From the NCBI GenBank assembly GCA_964023275.1, contig OZ029917.1, positions 26,602,505 to 26,666,504 of the forward strand: a DNA stretch of 64,000 nt, in the 5' to 3' direction. Both the position numbers and the translations under genes were made by a program. A model generated the notes under the pieces. It did no database searches. It saw only the letters and a program-made list of their open reading frames with translations, and was not told the DNA's origin. This document shows positions 35,337-46,943 of the stretch, in pieces. This DNA comes from Norana najaformis (taxonomy: Eukaryota > Annelida > Clitellata > Crassiclitellata > Hormogastridae). The stretch's first letter is position 1, and each line of letters starts with the position of its first letter.

Positions 35337-35543
35337 GGCGTGCAACAGATGTTCTGTGTGAAATTACAATCAACCCATTGCGAAACTTAATGCTACTGGT
35401 ATTAGATAGCAGCAGGATATATGAGTGAACTGAAAATGCAGTACCAGGAATCAGATAAAATGAATAGGCTTGAGCCAAGTTCCAAAACAGACCATGCCGT
35501 AGTGAGTAAATTTAGCAGCAGACCTATCTCCATGAGATTTGGC

Positions 35544-35890
35544 AAGGAGGAGTAATATGAACAAAATAACGTACAGAAGCGGGCAACTTAATGCGATAGC
35601 CATCGTAAGAGACGCGGAAATTAAAGACACAAGGAAACCGACCACAGTAGATAATAAGGCGTGACCTAAGTAAGAAAAGGGGAGTACTTCATTTCATAGA
35701 CGACTCATGAACACAGAAAATTAAAAGAAGGCCAGCCGAAATTAGTGTGGACCTATAAACCATAAACAATTATGAGATTGTGGTTGGAATTCCACTGTGC
35801 CATCAAGTCAAGGAGGAGTAATATGAACAAAATAACGTACAGAAGCGGGCAACTTAATGTGATAGCCATCGTAAGAGACGCGGAAAACAG
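35544..35890 (-). repeat. Tandem 5' UTR monomers of LINE B
   Basis: An 80-base block (AACAAAATAACGTACAGAAG and following) occurs at 35544-35625 and again at 35808-35888, offset by 264 bases and nearly identical. Tandem 5' monomers drive transcription in several LINE families. Confidence 0.75.
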
Positions 35891-36170
35891 AAAACACAGA
35901 CCAGACGACGTCCGCACACAACGACACCAAAATAGACACAAAGAAGAAATAAATAATCAAAACTTATCTGACAAGTGAAACAGAAAGGCAAATACTAGTC
36001 AGAAAATAAAAATTAAAAATCAGAAACGATAATTTAGCTGTTCAAAAAGACAAAATTAATGCAAAAAACGCCGATAAATTTTAAAACAACATATCTGGTA
36101 GACTGTCTCCCTGCCCCCAAAGCTAGAATGCTACCCGTGGGTGCCACGTGCAACAGATGTTGTAAGGTAG

Positions 36171-37317
36171 GAGTGAAAGTTGTCGGGCGGGAACGCCAAC
36201 CTATAAATGAATCTGTGAGCTTAAGGTGAACTTAGTTCGACTTTTGGTGTTTGACGCTGTTGGTCTTTTGAGGTTCGTCCTCGTTGGTTTGTGGTTGTGA
36301 TTGGCCGAACTCTGACATGTCGTTTTGAAGTTGATGCGGTCTCCCTGTCGTGGATGACTTGCCTGATTTGCCTGGGTGACGTTATGATTTTGTCGGACAC
36401 TTCTCCAAAAGAGAGTTTGCTGTTACTTTTGGCCACTGTGGTGGTTTCTGTGTACACGTGAGTCGTATTTTGCTTGTAAACAGCTTGTTGAAATGATATC
36501 ATTTAAAACTATTGCGGATGTTTAGTACTTCCCCCAGACAACCTGCAACACAGTGCGGAACGACGCCGTTTAAGCCAGCAGCTCGAAGTCCGTTTCATCT
36601 AAGTCTACGGTCGATCTACTGTCGCACGTTTGCAAAATTCCAGGTGTGAGTAAAGACCGGCTAATAACTACTGTGGCTAATTAATGGTAGCCTGTGAAGA
36701 AAACTAGCTCACTACATGTTGTTGCTAATGTAGGCCCTATAACTGATCAGCAGCCGGACATTTATGCCGATCTGTGGCCTTAATTAGATGTACTATAGAG
36801 ATATGTCATTGAAAACACAGATTTCAGTTGTAGATGTCATGTAGTAATTAGCTCTGTCGGTAACGCGTCATGCCCCGATGTGAAAGGCAGTCGGAATGCT
36901 TCTCGTTCAAGACTAGGCTATGTCCCAGAAATTGTTCTTGTTTGTCTTTCTGCTTCCGTGCCTGACTTCAACTGTTTGTAAAAGCCTTTGTCCGGAGATG
37001 TGCCAAATGATACACTGGACGAAAAGATATTCGATGATAGAGTTCAACTTTACAAGCAGAGATTCGATTAGATCAGACTAGGCTGTACAAAACTAGACTA
37101 GGTGAAACATATTAAATTAAACTACATTACATTGGAATTTAGACCAAATTAGATTAGATTATTAATTAGACAAGATTACATTAGATTAGAATTTATGAGA
37201 CTGGACTTCATGACAATTGATTCATGTATCCTTTGCGGTTGCCCGCTGACCTTGTGATCTAATGGTCACAGAGTTGAATCTGTGATAGAATACCTTGAAC
37301 TGTTTACAGTGGTTGAT
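36171..37317. other. No gene; possible tRNA-like SINE at 36845-36930
   Basis: Near 36848-36915, TTAGCTCTGTCGGTAACGCG and CTCGTTCAAGACTAGG resemble pol III A and B boxes about 40-50 bases apart, and the GGTAACGC word recurs in the tRNA-like segment at 43335-43430. Further right (37070-37200) are AGATTA/AGACTA-rich imperfect repeats. No protein-like frames. Confidence 0.35.
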
Positions 37318-37548
37318 ATACTGTCACTTTTGACACATGGCTCATAAAACCGTTCACAAATCACCGTTCATTAATCATTGCTCAAAAATCACTGCTTATA
37401 AATCATCGCTTTTGAACCACCTCATAAAGTACTGCTTTTAATTCACTGTTTTTTATCATTGTTACGCGATTGCTGCTTTTAAATCACGAGTGAATTCCGC
37501 TTTGAAAATATGTGTATGAGTAACCGCTAATTAATTATTATTATTATT

Positions 37549-37582
<34 letters not shown>

Positions 37583-38359
37583 ACATTATTAAACATCCTG
37601 AACAGTGTTCAGCTGTTTGTCATTTTGTGTAACCGAACACATATTGTATTAGTAGTTGTGGAAAATGCATTACTTACCTAATTACTTACTTTTTTGCTTA
37701 CTTATTAAATGTAGATATTTTGGATCGAAGGTTGGGAGGTGAAAAGGAGATTTGACGCAGCGGTTTGTCATATTGTGCGACCGAATGAATATTGCAGATT
37801 TTGTTGAAATCCTCTAGGACAGTTGTGATATTTTAATGCTTTAAAAAGACACTGCTGGCAACATGCAGGATGAGTCTCTGTCTCTGTCACTGTCTTTCTC
37901 TCTCTCTCTTTCTCTCTCTCTCTTGCTCTCTTTCTCTCTCCGTTTCTTTATTTTTCTCTCTTTATCTTTATCTTCTGTCTCTCTCCTTGCTCATAAACAA
38001 GAGCGCGCATCCAGGGCTGACCACATAGTCGTGGACCAGCGCAACAGCCAGTGAGATGCCATCGTGTTTCTCAATCGGTGATGGCTTTGCAACCAGCTTC
38101 ATGCTTTTGTCACTGTATGCTTGAGACCGTGGAGCCATGGCGCTGCAATCCTATAACCAGGTGCAGTATAGTCTACATTATGGATGAGCTTTCTGTATGT
38201 TGTGTAGCGTTGGTTGTAGTAGGTGAACAGGACCAAGAACCCATTGCGCAGTGGATGCGTGACTTAGGCGAGCAGCACCTTGCATTCCATTTGGCTCTCA
38301 AAGGTTAGGTTACTTTCTGTCTCCGACGGTGGATGACAGTAGATCCAGTTTCGCAAGTA

Positions 38360-38666
38360 CTACAACAGGACGGACCGGCAGAGAAAGTCTGAGCAGTCTT
38401 TTGTCTCCTGCGGCCGATGCCAGCGCAGTATGGACGCATAGTTGAAGTACTCGAAGCCGTAGCGGTTGTCAGCTTCAGTCCGCTTTACGTCGTCCAGGGC
38501 GGTGCGTCCGATCTTGCGCAAATCGACAACGCAGATTGGTGCAGTGTTCGGCTTGCCAAGACGCTTCCATAGCGTTGCCTGGGTCAACAGGGACTGGTCT
38601 AGGAGGGTAGTCCGACGTATTCCCAGCTCCGGCTATAATACACGTCCCCGTGCTCGAGCTCCACCA
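38360..38666 (-). pseudogene. Protein fragment carried in the foldback element, unidentified
   Basis: The minus strand reads VELEHGDVYYSRSWEYVGLP, a frameshift, then LLDQSLLTQATLWKRLGKP, NTAPICVVDLRKIGRTALDD, VKRTEADNRYGFEYFNYASI and LRWHRPQETKDCSDFLCR before a stop (38360-38362). The composition and mixed hydrophobic/charged pattern look like a real folded domain of about 100 residues. I do not recognise the family. It may be a captured host gene piece or a remnant of the element's own protein. Confidence 0.45.
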
Positions 38667-39167
38667 ACTGAATATTCCAGACATCGGGTGGATTGCGTAT
38701 GCTCAGTTCATTTCGTATTAAATTTCGTCTTAAAGCAGTCAGTTCGATAATAATTCTTTAGTGTAACAAACCGCTGCGTCAATCCTTCTTCTGTTCACCT
38801 CCCGACCTTTGATCCAAAGTCTCTACATCTACTAGTAAGTAAGTAATGCGTTTGCTTACAACTACTGCTACAACATTCATTCGGTTGCATAAAATGCCAT
38901 CAGCTGCATCCTAGTTCAAATTGTCCTAAGTTATTATTATTGTTATTATTATTATTTCTGGTGTTGTTATTATTATTGTTCTTGCTGTTGTTGTTGTTGT
39001 CATTATTATTTTTATTATTATTTATCTAGAAGTTACACATATAAATGTTTTCACTTGTGATTTAAAAGCTACAGTCACATGACAGTTATTTAAAGCAGTG
39101 ATTTTAAAAGCGTTGGTTTATTAGCGTTTATTTAAATGCAGTGACTTGTGAGGTGTGATTAATTTTA

Positions 39168-39275
39168 GTGAGCGGTGTACTGTGAGCGGTGTACTGTGAG
39201 CGGTAAATTGTGAGCGGTAAATTGTGAGCGGTAAATTGTGAACGGTAAATTGTGAGCAGTGTATTGTGAGCGGTG
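39168..39275. repeat. 15-bp minisatellite at the foldback arm end
   Basis: Seven units of TGAGCGGTAAATTG or TGAGCGGTGTACTG. Related but unexpanded words lie in the opposite arm at 37345-37400. Confidence 0.8.
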
Positions 39276-39292
39276 GGCCAAAAGAGAAAGTC

Positions 39293-39627
39293 TACTAGTG
39301 GCCTACTGTTCATACACAACTACTCTGCCGCCGGAAGTAGAACTCTTGGTACCAACGTTAGTGGAAATAAGAACTAGACCTAAACTGGTATTACTTTTGA
39401 AATTAATCTCTTACCGCTTAAGGGAAGTGATAAATGAAATAAACGCCTCCCTTGAGCTCAAGTTAGGTTATAAGGGACTCTATTAGGTCAATCTAGATTG
39501 AACTGAAATTCATTGGATTAGAAGAAAATATATTCGACAGAACTAATAAAAATAAGAGTTGCCAGGGTGGCCCGAACTCAAATAGACATGACTTTGCATT
39601 AATGTATTATTTCTATAAACAATTACA

Positions 39628-39698
<71 letters not shown>

Positions 39699-42470
39699 GC
39701 AAATGCGACCATTTGTAAAAGACAAATGTTTTTCGTTGCATATGGGCGCCATGGCCAAACTTGCAATTAAAAGAACGTAGCTTGGATTTGGTTAGGTTAT
39801 ATATAAATTAAATGTAACTGTAGGCAGATTAGACTGGATTATAGACTAAAGATAAGATGATAGAATTGGATTACGATAAGATTCGCGTCGCAATAGCGTG
39901 AAATAGCCTGCCTTCTAATTTCGAAATGAACGCGTGGGAATTAGGCGAGGAGGCGTTTAATCTCTGTTGCTGTGAAGTCGCACTTAGCGAAGAAAGTCTG
40001 TCAGCAGCAGCAGCAGCACCAGCACCAGCAGCAGCAGTGAGGATTAGTCGCTATCTTATTAAGTTCAGACTCAATATATTATCCTCTGCAGCTGACCAAG
40101 GTCAGATTCTTAATAAATATTAAAGTGGCCACAAAGAATACGCGCTTAAGCATCGTAGGCTAGAAAAGCAGCTTTGCTTAAAGCAAAGCTTTGCCATCCT
40201 GCCACAAGTAGCCTGTATATGTGAAATCAGAGCGCAGTGTTGTACAAAATCGTAAGATACTGACAGAAAGGCAGCTGAAAGGAATGATTTCAGCCATCTT
40301 ACTAATAAAATACGATGCTCCTAAGTACTACATTTAAGCTTAGGGCTACTCTTGCCAAATTATTGCATGCCGTTTGATATTCTCAGACAAAAATTTTTTA
40401 GTTGGACTGACATCTTAAAAATCAGTGGCATGCTATGATAACTTCTCTCTAACTAACGCCTTCTCTCTAACTAAATCTAAATATTATCTTCCTTCCTTCC
40501 TTCCTTCCTTCCTTCCTTTCCTCTTCCTCCTCCTCCCTTTTTATTTTATTTATGTCCTTATGTCATCCTCCACTTCTTCAGTCACTTTTTTCTACTATTT
40601 TTCTTCCTTCCTGTCGTTCTTGTCCTTCTTCCTTCTCCTACTGCGTGGCTGTTCTTTGAGAGTCTTTTAGTTCAGGCTATTGAGCCAGTTACGGGACGAT
40701 GATTGAGTGCAGTTCATCTTCTCCTCGAATGCGTCGACTCTCTTCCTCATTCTGCAGCCAGCCAACGGTCCTTCTATCTCTGTCTTTGTGCCTTTGTCTT
40801 TGCCGTTGTCTGTCTGTATGCCTGCCTCTGCCTCACCTTCAACTCCTTGAATCGTGCATAATTAGATGTGGAGCGTACTTACACGCGCATACAAGGACGG
40901 GCGTTGGCACACCTTTAGCCGAGGCGGGTAACTGAGCGCCTTCGCATGGGCTCCGATATACGTCACCGTGAACAGGTTTGGCGTGTCTCTCCGTGGACAC
41001 AACTGGCGGCTCATAAATTAGCTGCGTCTCAGGTCCCACTGACTTTGGCAACCACGTCACGATCTTCTGTTTGTTCCTTGAAGATCTATTAACAGGCGAC
41101 ATTCAACGACCGGATGAACATTAAATACACCGTAGTATAGACACACAGATACTCCTCCGCCGCCTCCAGCCACCTTTTTCTTTCTCTTTCCTTCTCTCGA
41201 TCATCTGCGAAATCTCTGCCTTGCTGTCGGATGCTGCACCGTTGCGTCTTCTTCTGTCTGTCTTTGTGTGTCTATCTCTTTGTCTCTTTCACTCTGATGT
41301 CTCTCGTGTGTATTTTCCATGTAAATGAGCTTCCCTTGCCTCTCTCTCTGTCTTTGTTCTCTGTCTGTATGTCTGTCTCTCTCTGTGCCTTTCTGTGGCT
41401 TGTTCTGCGTATCTCTGTCACTGTGCGTTCTGTTGCCTCGATCGACCTCTATATCTGAGTCCATCTTGGGCATCTGTTCTATCAGGCAATCGGGCCTTGC
41501 CTCTTCGTCTTTGTCTCATTCTTTACGCCTCTTTTGGTGTGTGTCTCCGTGTCTTTCTTCGAAGACATATCCGCCTCTGTGACATAATGTAATGAGGCAA
41601 TCGGCGTCTCATAGTCGCTATTGTTTGGCGCATCGCTTCGTCTCCTGGCAACCCAGTCTTTAAATTTGGCTCCCCATCCATGTCCATCCGTCATTTAGGA
41701 TTCGCGGTGTGCCCTGGCCCAACCAGGTTGTCCGATTTATTCTCTGCCTTAAGTCTCTTTAACTTACGACCTCCGTAGAGATCGCATACTGTGACCCCAT
41801 GCAATACCATGGGAACTCCCCTCAGTTCATTTTCTCGCAAGTTCTTGCTTCAGAACTCTTACATATTATGTGCCTACAAACGTCACATGCACCCTGGTCA
41901 TCTTTACAACTTTTCAATTAGCCAAACAGCGAAGTCTTAAGATCCTGTCCGAAAAATTTGTTCCCGGGGACCCTCCCTGTTCAATTGGTTTCTATTGAAC
42001 ATCAATTGAATCTTGACTTGTCGCCCACGAAATCAGCTTCCCTTCCTTCCTCCTTCACTCCCTCCCGACAATTGGATCCTCTTCGTACTTCTGAACACCC
42101 CCCCCGAACAACCCTTATGAATAAGGGGCTGTGAATAAGCCACTGCATTGCACTTAATTTTAAAGTAGCTTTTAGGATTTTGAGATAACGATCATAGCCC
42201 CGTATATTTCCGCTGGAATTCGTGTCACTGTAATTTGGTCCATGAAATGCACAGCATTCAGTGAGGCTTCCGTTGGTAATATCCGATTTAGAAATAAGTC
42301 TAATAGTAATTACGTTGTAATGCAAGGCTCTGAGATTAAGCAACCGCTGGTAATGTAAGACTTTGATACAGCAGTGTTGGGCGTCTAGCTGCTATTTATG
42401 TAGAATTTTGCAGATATAACATTGACATAATACGATTTGAAATCCAACAACCGTAAAATCGGATTGCGTG
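39293..42470. other. No gene; microsatellites and pyrimidine-rich DNA
   Basis: An (AT)n plus (GA)n compound repeat lies at 39630-39695, and GCA/CCA repeats at 40007-40038. CTTC/CTCT/TGTCT-rich DNA fills 40490-40640 and 41160-41560. The long Leu/Ser-rich open frames in the latter are compositional. Confidence 0.4.
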
Positions 42471-42667
42471 ACTTGATCACTGAGAGTCAGTCTGACTTGG
42501 AGCTTTAGGGTTCTAATCCCGGACTCGGTCTGTGACTTTATAACTGTGGAAAGGTTTCAAAACCAAAGTCTGGCGGATAATTGTGCCCGTTTGTTGTCTG
42601 CCTTCCATTCGAAGGAATTTTTCTCCCTTGGTGTTAGATCCGTGGTTCAGCGTTTTCCTCTACTCAG

Positions 42668-42811
42668 ATGCCAGTCGAAGAAGCAGATGATGGTCATTCC
42701 GTTTCTACAAATTCGTCTTCTTATGCTGCTTCGGTCTCGGCTGCTGATGAAGCGGAGAAAACTGCGAGAGAGATGCGTAACGCATATGCCAGAGTCATTT
42801 GCTTTAATTAG
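42668..42811 (+). CDS. Candidate coding exon, unidentified
   Basis: A strong acceptor-like sequence (GTTTTCCTCTACTCAG, ending 42667) is followed at once by an open frame reading MPVEEADDGHSVSTNSSSYA, then ASVSAADEAEKTAREMRNAY and ARVICFN, stop at 42809-42811. The first 40 residues have the acidic, Ser/Ala-rich character of a disordered protein segment. A GT after ATGC (C|GTAACG) could serve as a donor. There is no family match, and chance is a real alternative. Confidence 0.25.
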   Translation: MPVEEADDGHSVSTNSSSYAASVSAADEAEKTAREMRNAYARVICFN

Positions 42812-42946
42812 CTTAGAAACGTTTGCATGGGACAGTAATTTTCACGATAACCTCATTGGTTTTCAGGAAAACCAAAATAACCTATATCATCAGAAATCCG
42901 TTTTTTGTGGTGTCACGAGCCGCGATAAGTCTTTGTTTTGTTCCAA

Positions 42947-43035
42947 TGTCGTCTTAAGACCAACCTGAGAGAGGGAGAGGCAGTCCAAGGAAAATAAACA
43001 TAGGCCTACAGAAACAGCTTGGTCTTAAGACGACA
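42947..43035. repeat. Perfect 17-bp inverted repeat
   Basis: TGTCGTCTTAAGACCAA (42947-42963) and its exact complement (43019-43035) flank a 55-base loop. Each arm contains the self-complementary core GTCTTAAGAC. Confidence 0.85.
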
Positions 43036-43334
43036 TCGAATAAAACGTAGCCATAACTGCGAGTGATACCAGAAAACTGGAATGTATTTTTGGAAGAAAG
43101 TGACAGAACCGATGGAGATATGGCGGAAAGGAAGGAGGGGAATGGAACAGGAGAAAAGAGGTTAGTGCGGTTGAGAGGCAGAGCGCTGCTACTAAAGGCG
43201 AGCAACAGGGACATGGAGACGGGAGGAAAGAGGAAAGAAAGGAAGGAAGGACGTGAAGGATGCAATAGATAGATTGAATCAAAGGCGTGACGATTATATG
43301 TTAATCAGCGTAAAATAGGAAGTAATCAGCGCGG

Positions 43335-43430
43335 GTAACAGGATGGCCGGGCGATTGGTAACGCATCGCCCCTTCACACTACATCCGGGGTTCGAATTCC
43401 GGGTTTCATGAGAGATTTTCGAGCCATATG
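43335..43430 (+). repeat. tRNA-like SINE head (family 2)
   Basis: GGCGATTGGTAACGC resembles an A box, and about 35 bases on CGGGGTTCGAATTCCGG is a B box with one extra T relative to a real tRNA T-loop. The segment does not fold as a complete tRNA, so a SINE is more likely than a tRNA gene. Confidence 0.5.
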
Positions 43431-44234
43431 CAACGCGTAAGGAACATTACTCGTTGTTGTCCTGTATGAGCTTATGCCAAACGATCCTTTAACCCTTTTA
43501 TCAGTACTCTGAATACTAATGTTGAAAGGATCATGCAATAAAATGACAACAAGTTAATGTATTACCAATGCCATATTTTACCTTACCTTGCATTACCTTC
43601 AGAACTCTTACATAATATGTGCCTACAAACGTCACATGCATAAGAGGCAGACACATGTATACAGTCTAAATCAGGTTCATTTGACTCCGTCTGATGCAGC
43701 GAAGAAAAGAGGGTTCAAAAGGTGCTGTTTGGCTGTATCTTGAGATCTCATTTGGCGAATACCACACTCTGCAGAGGCTCACAAAGGACGACAATAAGAG
43801 AGAAAGAAAGAGGAAGCGGAGGTGGAAGAAGAAATAAGGAAGAAGAAAAAGATGAGTTGATATTCAGACATGACGGCCACTTATGCGAACACTCTCTAGG
43901 GGCCTCGATAGGTCGTCTAACAATGAGCTCAGGCTGACAACAAACACATCGAGAGTCAGAAGGACAATCGTCCAGACAGACACACAGACACACAGACAGA
44001 CAGACAGGCAGGCAGATGGTTGGAAGTGGGCATGGAAGTAGCACGTGAGGCAATATCCAACGGATAGAAAAAGAGCAGAGAGGAAATGGAAGAGAAATAT
44101 AATGGACATAGAAGGCAGACGGAGGAGATGAGATCGTTACGAGGAATAGAATGGAGACAGAATCGAAGGAGGTCATGGGGATTTGGAGGATCCGAGCAAA
44201 TGAAGATATAACAATAAATGGTTATTAGAGGGCA
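43431..44234. other. No recognisable gene
   Basis: A GA-rich tract lies at 43798-43860 and an ACAG repeat at 43976-44010. No protein-like frames. Confidence 0.35.
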
Positions 44235-44445
44235 ATTGTTAAGTGTAACGTGTTTCATAGCTTAAGAATATATGTTGACGGCCATGCTATACGAAGAACA
44301 ATGTGAAATAGCAGATGTTAAGCATTCCAGGAAAACATTGACGCTTAATATTTGTTGTTTCACGTTGTCCTTTGCGTTGCATGGCCGTCAACACAACACT
44401 CATCCTTAAACTGCGACGTTTTTTAACAGTATCGTTTAGTCTTTT
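44235..44445. repeat. Large imperfect hairpin (about 95-bp arms)
   Basis: The left arm includes TGTTGACGGCCATGC (44273-44287), exactly complementary to GCATGGCCGTCAACA near 44380-44394. Toward the loop, ACAATGTGAAAT and GATGTTAAGC pair with GTTTCACGTTGT and GCTTAATATT. The arms approach each other to within about 12 bases. A decayed small foldback element or structured RNA locus are both possible. Confidence 0.65.
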
Positions 44446-45217
44446 TGAACGGCAGTAGCTGCGCGAATCACAGCATTGCTGATACTTAGCATTCCATGGC
44501 TTAGTCCCTGCCAGCTTACACATAAACATTTGATGGGTCCCACATGAGTCCTGTACGGGCTCAGACTGACAACGACTGATCTACGGGCATGCTGCAGGAG
44601 TGACTTTTTCCAAGTATTTTGAGTTTTACATCAAATCAGGCCAAGATCTCAACATCAATATCAATATGTTTTGATATTTATAAAGGACCGTTCTCAGTGT
44701 ATATGTAATAAGACATAAGAAATCTTACTGTGTGTCAATCGTGGGGATGGAAGCCTAAGTGCACAAGAGACATGGCGATGTATGCGTGTGTTCCGGCGAC
44801 TGAAGGCGAAAGAGAAGGAACTCAGTAATTTAAAAAAGACAGAGCGCTGGTTGTCGGTGTGGTTCAAAGACTTCTCTGTCACGTGATAGCATGACCTCGG
44901 TTGGTGAATGGGGCGATTCGTTTCACTTCGGCGCTGGACTTGACTCGCAACGGAAAATATTTCGTCGTGTGATTCTGTCACATTAATAATGTAGTGGAAG
45001 TTCGGCTCTTTCCATTCATGTCACGCTAAGGTGAATAGTGACTCCAAAGAAACGACAGTGAATGGCCAACTGTTGTTGTCCCAGTAGATAGATAGCCGAC
45101 GCAAAACGCCGTAAAGCAATGTCACCGTTTATGATCAAGTAAGTAAGTAATGCAAATAATGCATTTGTCATCTATCCATCGACTGAGCGAGGAATCCTAG
45201 GCGAACTGTAGATCAGG

Positions 45218-45695
45218 ACGTCTATTACTATGATGTAAAACCCAATTAGACGATCCTACGTCTATTACTATCATGATGTTAAATCCCTAATAGACGATCA
45301 AACGTCTATTCTATTACTATGAATGAAACCCTGTTAGAAGATCAAACGCCTATTACTATGAATGAAACCCTGTTAGAAGATCAAACGTCTATTACTATGA
45401 ATTAAACCCTGTTAGAAGATCAAACGCCTATTACTATGAATTAAACCCTGTTAGAAGATCAAACGTCTATTACTATGAATTAAACCCTGTTAGAAGATCA
45501 AACGTCTATTACTATGAATTAAACCCTGTTAGAAGATCAAACGTCTATTACTATGAATTAAACCCTGTTAGAAGATCAAACGTCTATTACTATGAATTAA
45601 ACCCTGTTAGAAGATCAAAAGTCTATTACTATGATATAAAATCCTGGTAGAAGATCAAACGTCTATTACTATGATATAAAACCCTAAAAGACGAT
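45218..45695 (+). repeat. 39-bp minisatellite, about 12 units
   Basis: The unit contains GATCAAACGTCTATTACTAT followed by GAATTAAACCCTGTTAGAA. Central units are almost identical; outer units diverge (GATGTAAAACCC, GATATAAAATCC, AGACGATCC), the usual pattern of homogenisation by unequal exchange. Confidence 0.95.
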
Positions 45696-46943
45696 CATAT
45701 GCAAAGGCGTTGCGTAAAGTTCAGCAGAGTTCAGAGCAAATACTGATAGCGAAAAAGACTTATTTACTTACTTCTTTCTACTGTCTATTAATACTCTGGA
45801 TAGCAAGAGAACTCGCATACTGCAGACAGCGATGTTTTAGCAATTCACCTCAACTGTATATTGTATAATGAATTAATAACGTTCTTTTACCAAAGTTTGC
45901 ATTCATCGTTGCATGCAATCGGTCATCTTATCAGCTAGATAAATTAAATAGCTTGCGTGAAGTCAGATATTTTGGATTTCATTATATGTATAAGGCGTTT
46001 GGTTATGGCCTGGATTTAATACGTAGGCCGCATTCGTTCAGCAGCAATACATCACTGTATGGAAACGCCATCCAGATAGTCTGGGCGCTTCTGCTGCAGA
46101 AACTTCGGCTTAACCGAGATCTGTATCTGTGAGGACATCTAATCTCGAATGCACTGAGCTTCAGCGATTTTAGGTTAGCCATGAATCAGATAAGCCTAGG
46201 TTTGGTTCCAGCGTACAGTCTGCATCAAGGTCAGTTAATTCGGTGAAATATTTGCAAAATATGGTGACTTAGCAAACACCTGTACGCTTAGAGACGGTTT
46301 TATGGATTGTTTTGAAAAATACCTTTGTGCGTCATTCTTTACACATGTGTCCATGGTTTGCGTGGAAGTTAAGGTCCTAAATTATGCGTGTCCACTAATG
46401 TAGTCGGCCTAAAGAGCATTTTCTGTTGACCTACTGGAATTCAGAGACTTTGCAGCTTAAAATTCCTCATATCCCAGAACGTCTCAGATGTTCAGCTTTG
46501 TCTTTTACGCACAATGCATACATGATGTGGACGTTTTACGTATTCTTTCAGTCCAGTATTTCTATTTCATTGAGTAGCTTTGCTTTTCAATCTTAAACCA
46601 TTATATTATTATCAATTTCAGTGACCAAATATTAATTAATGCTTTATGCTGTTTTGCTTTTTGTGTTTGATTTTTGTCGCTAACATGTAAATCCAAGTAC
46701 TTGCTACGACTGGTCATCTGCTCCAGTTGTATTTTTTACTTTGTTTTGTAAGATGAACTTGAAGAGCTCACTTGAGCCAAATCCCCCGTCCACCGTTGCT
46801 CGATAGCCTCAGTGTCAACCAATGCAACAGTCGTTCTTTGATTATCTAACTACTAACCGTCGTTTAAAACAGCTCTGTTTTGTGGAAATTCACATATCTG
46901 TTGGTCGATCTTTATTCAGATCTAAATTATTTCATTTCACGTA
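45696..46943. other. No recognisable gene
   Basis: No coding sequence or repeat copy was recognised on either strand. Confidence 0.35.

Larger units (their letters stand above)
32421..36170 (-). mobile_element. LINE family B, near full length, 3' end displaced
   Basis: Minus-strand CR1/L2-like element. From its 5' side come a long 5' UTR with a tandem duplication (35544-35890), the endonuclease start with a 2A-like peptide (35268-35336), the endonuclease (34185-35336), the linker (33712-34083), the reverse transcriptase (33117-33671) and the C-terminus (32556-33077). At 32421 it is cut by the DNA transposon and resumes at 30060. Coding parts are separated by frameshifts and stops. The 5' limit near 36170 is set by a second occurrence of the GTGCAACAGATGTT word found just before the ORF start and is uncertain. 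Confidence 0.85.
37318..39292. mobile_element. Foldback element with long inverted arms
   Basis: The left arm (37318-37775) and right arm (38755-39292) are complementary along most of their length. The left arm has GACGCAGCGGTTTGT, GGAGGTGAAAAG, TTTGGATCGAAGG and GCATTACTTACCT; the complemented right arm has GACGCAGCGGTTTGT, GGAGGTGAACAG, TTTGGATCAAAGG and GCATTACTTACTT. The outer arm parts consist of CACTGCTTTTAAATCA and CCGCTCACAATTTA words, tandemly repeated on the right (39168-39275, 15-bp units). The 980-bp centre holds a broken protein-like segment and a CT-rich tract but no transposase. Boundaries are approximate and no target duplication was identified. Confidence 0.75.

Noticed and set aside
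37863..38054. Leu/Ser-rich short protein at 37.9 kb
   Set aside because: CT-rich low-complexity DNA inside the foldback element.
41201..41600. Four overlapping open frames around 41.2-41.6 kb
   Set aside because: They reflect TCTCTG/TGTCT-rich DNA, with no motif in any frame.
43335..43430. Genuine tRNA gene
   Set aside because: A and B boxes are present, but the acceptor stem does not pair and the T-loop has an extra base; more likely a SINE head.
45218..45695. CRISPR-like array
   Set aside because: Units are contiguous with no unique spacers, and the genome is animal; it is a minisatellite.
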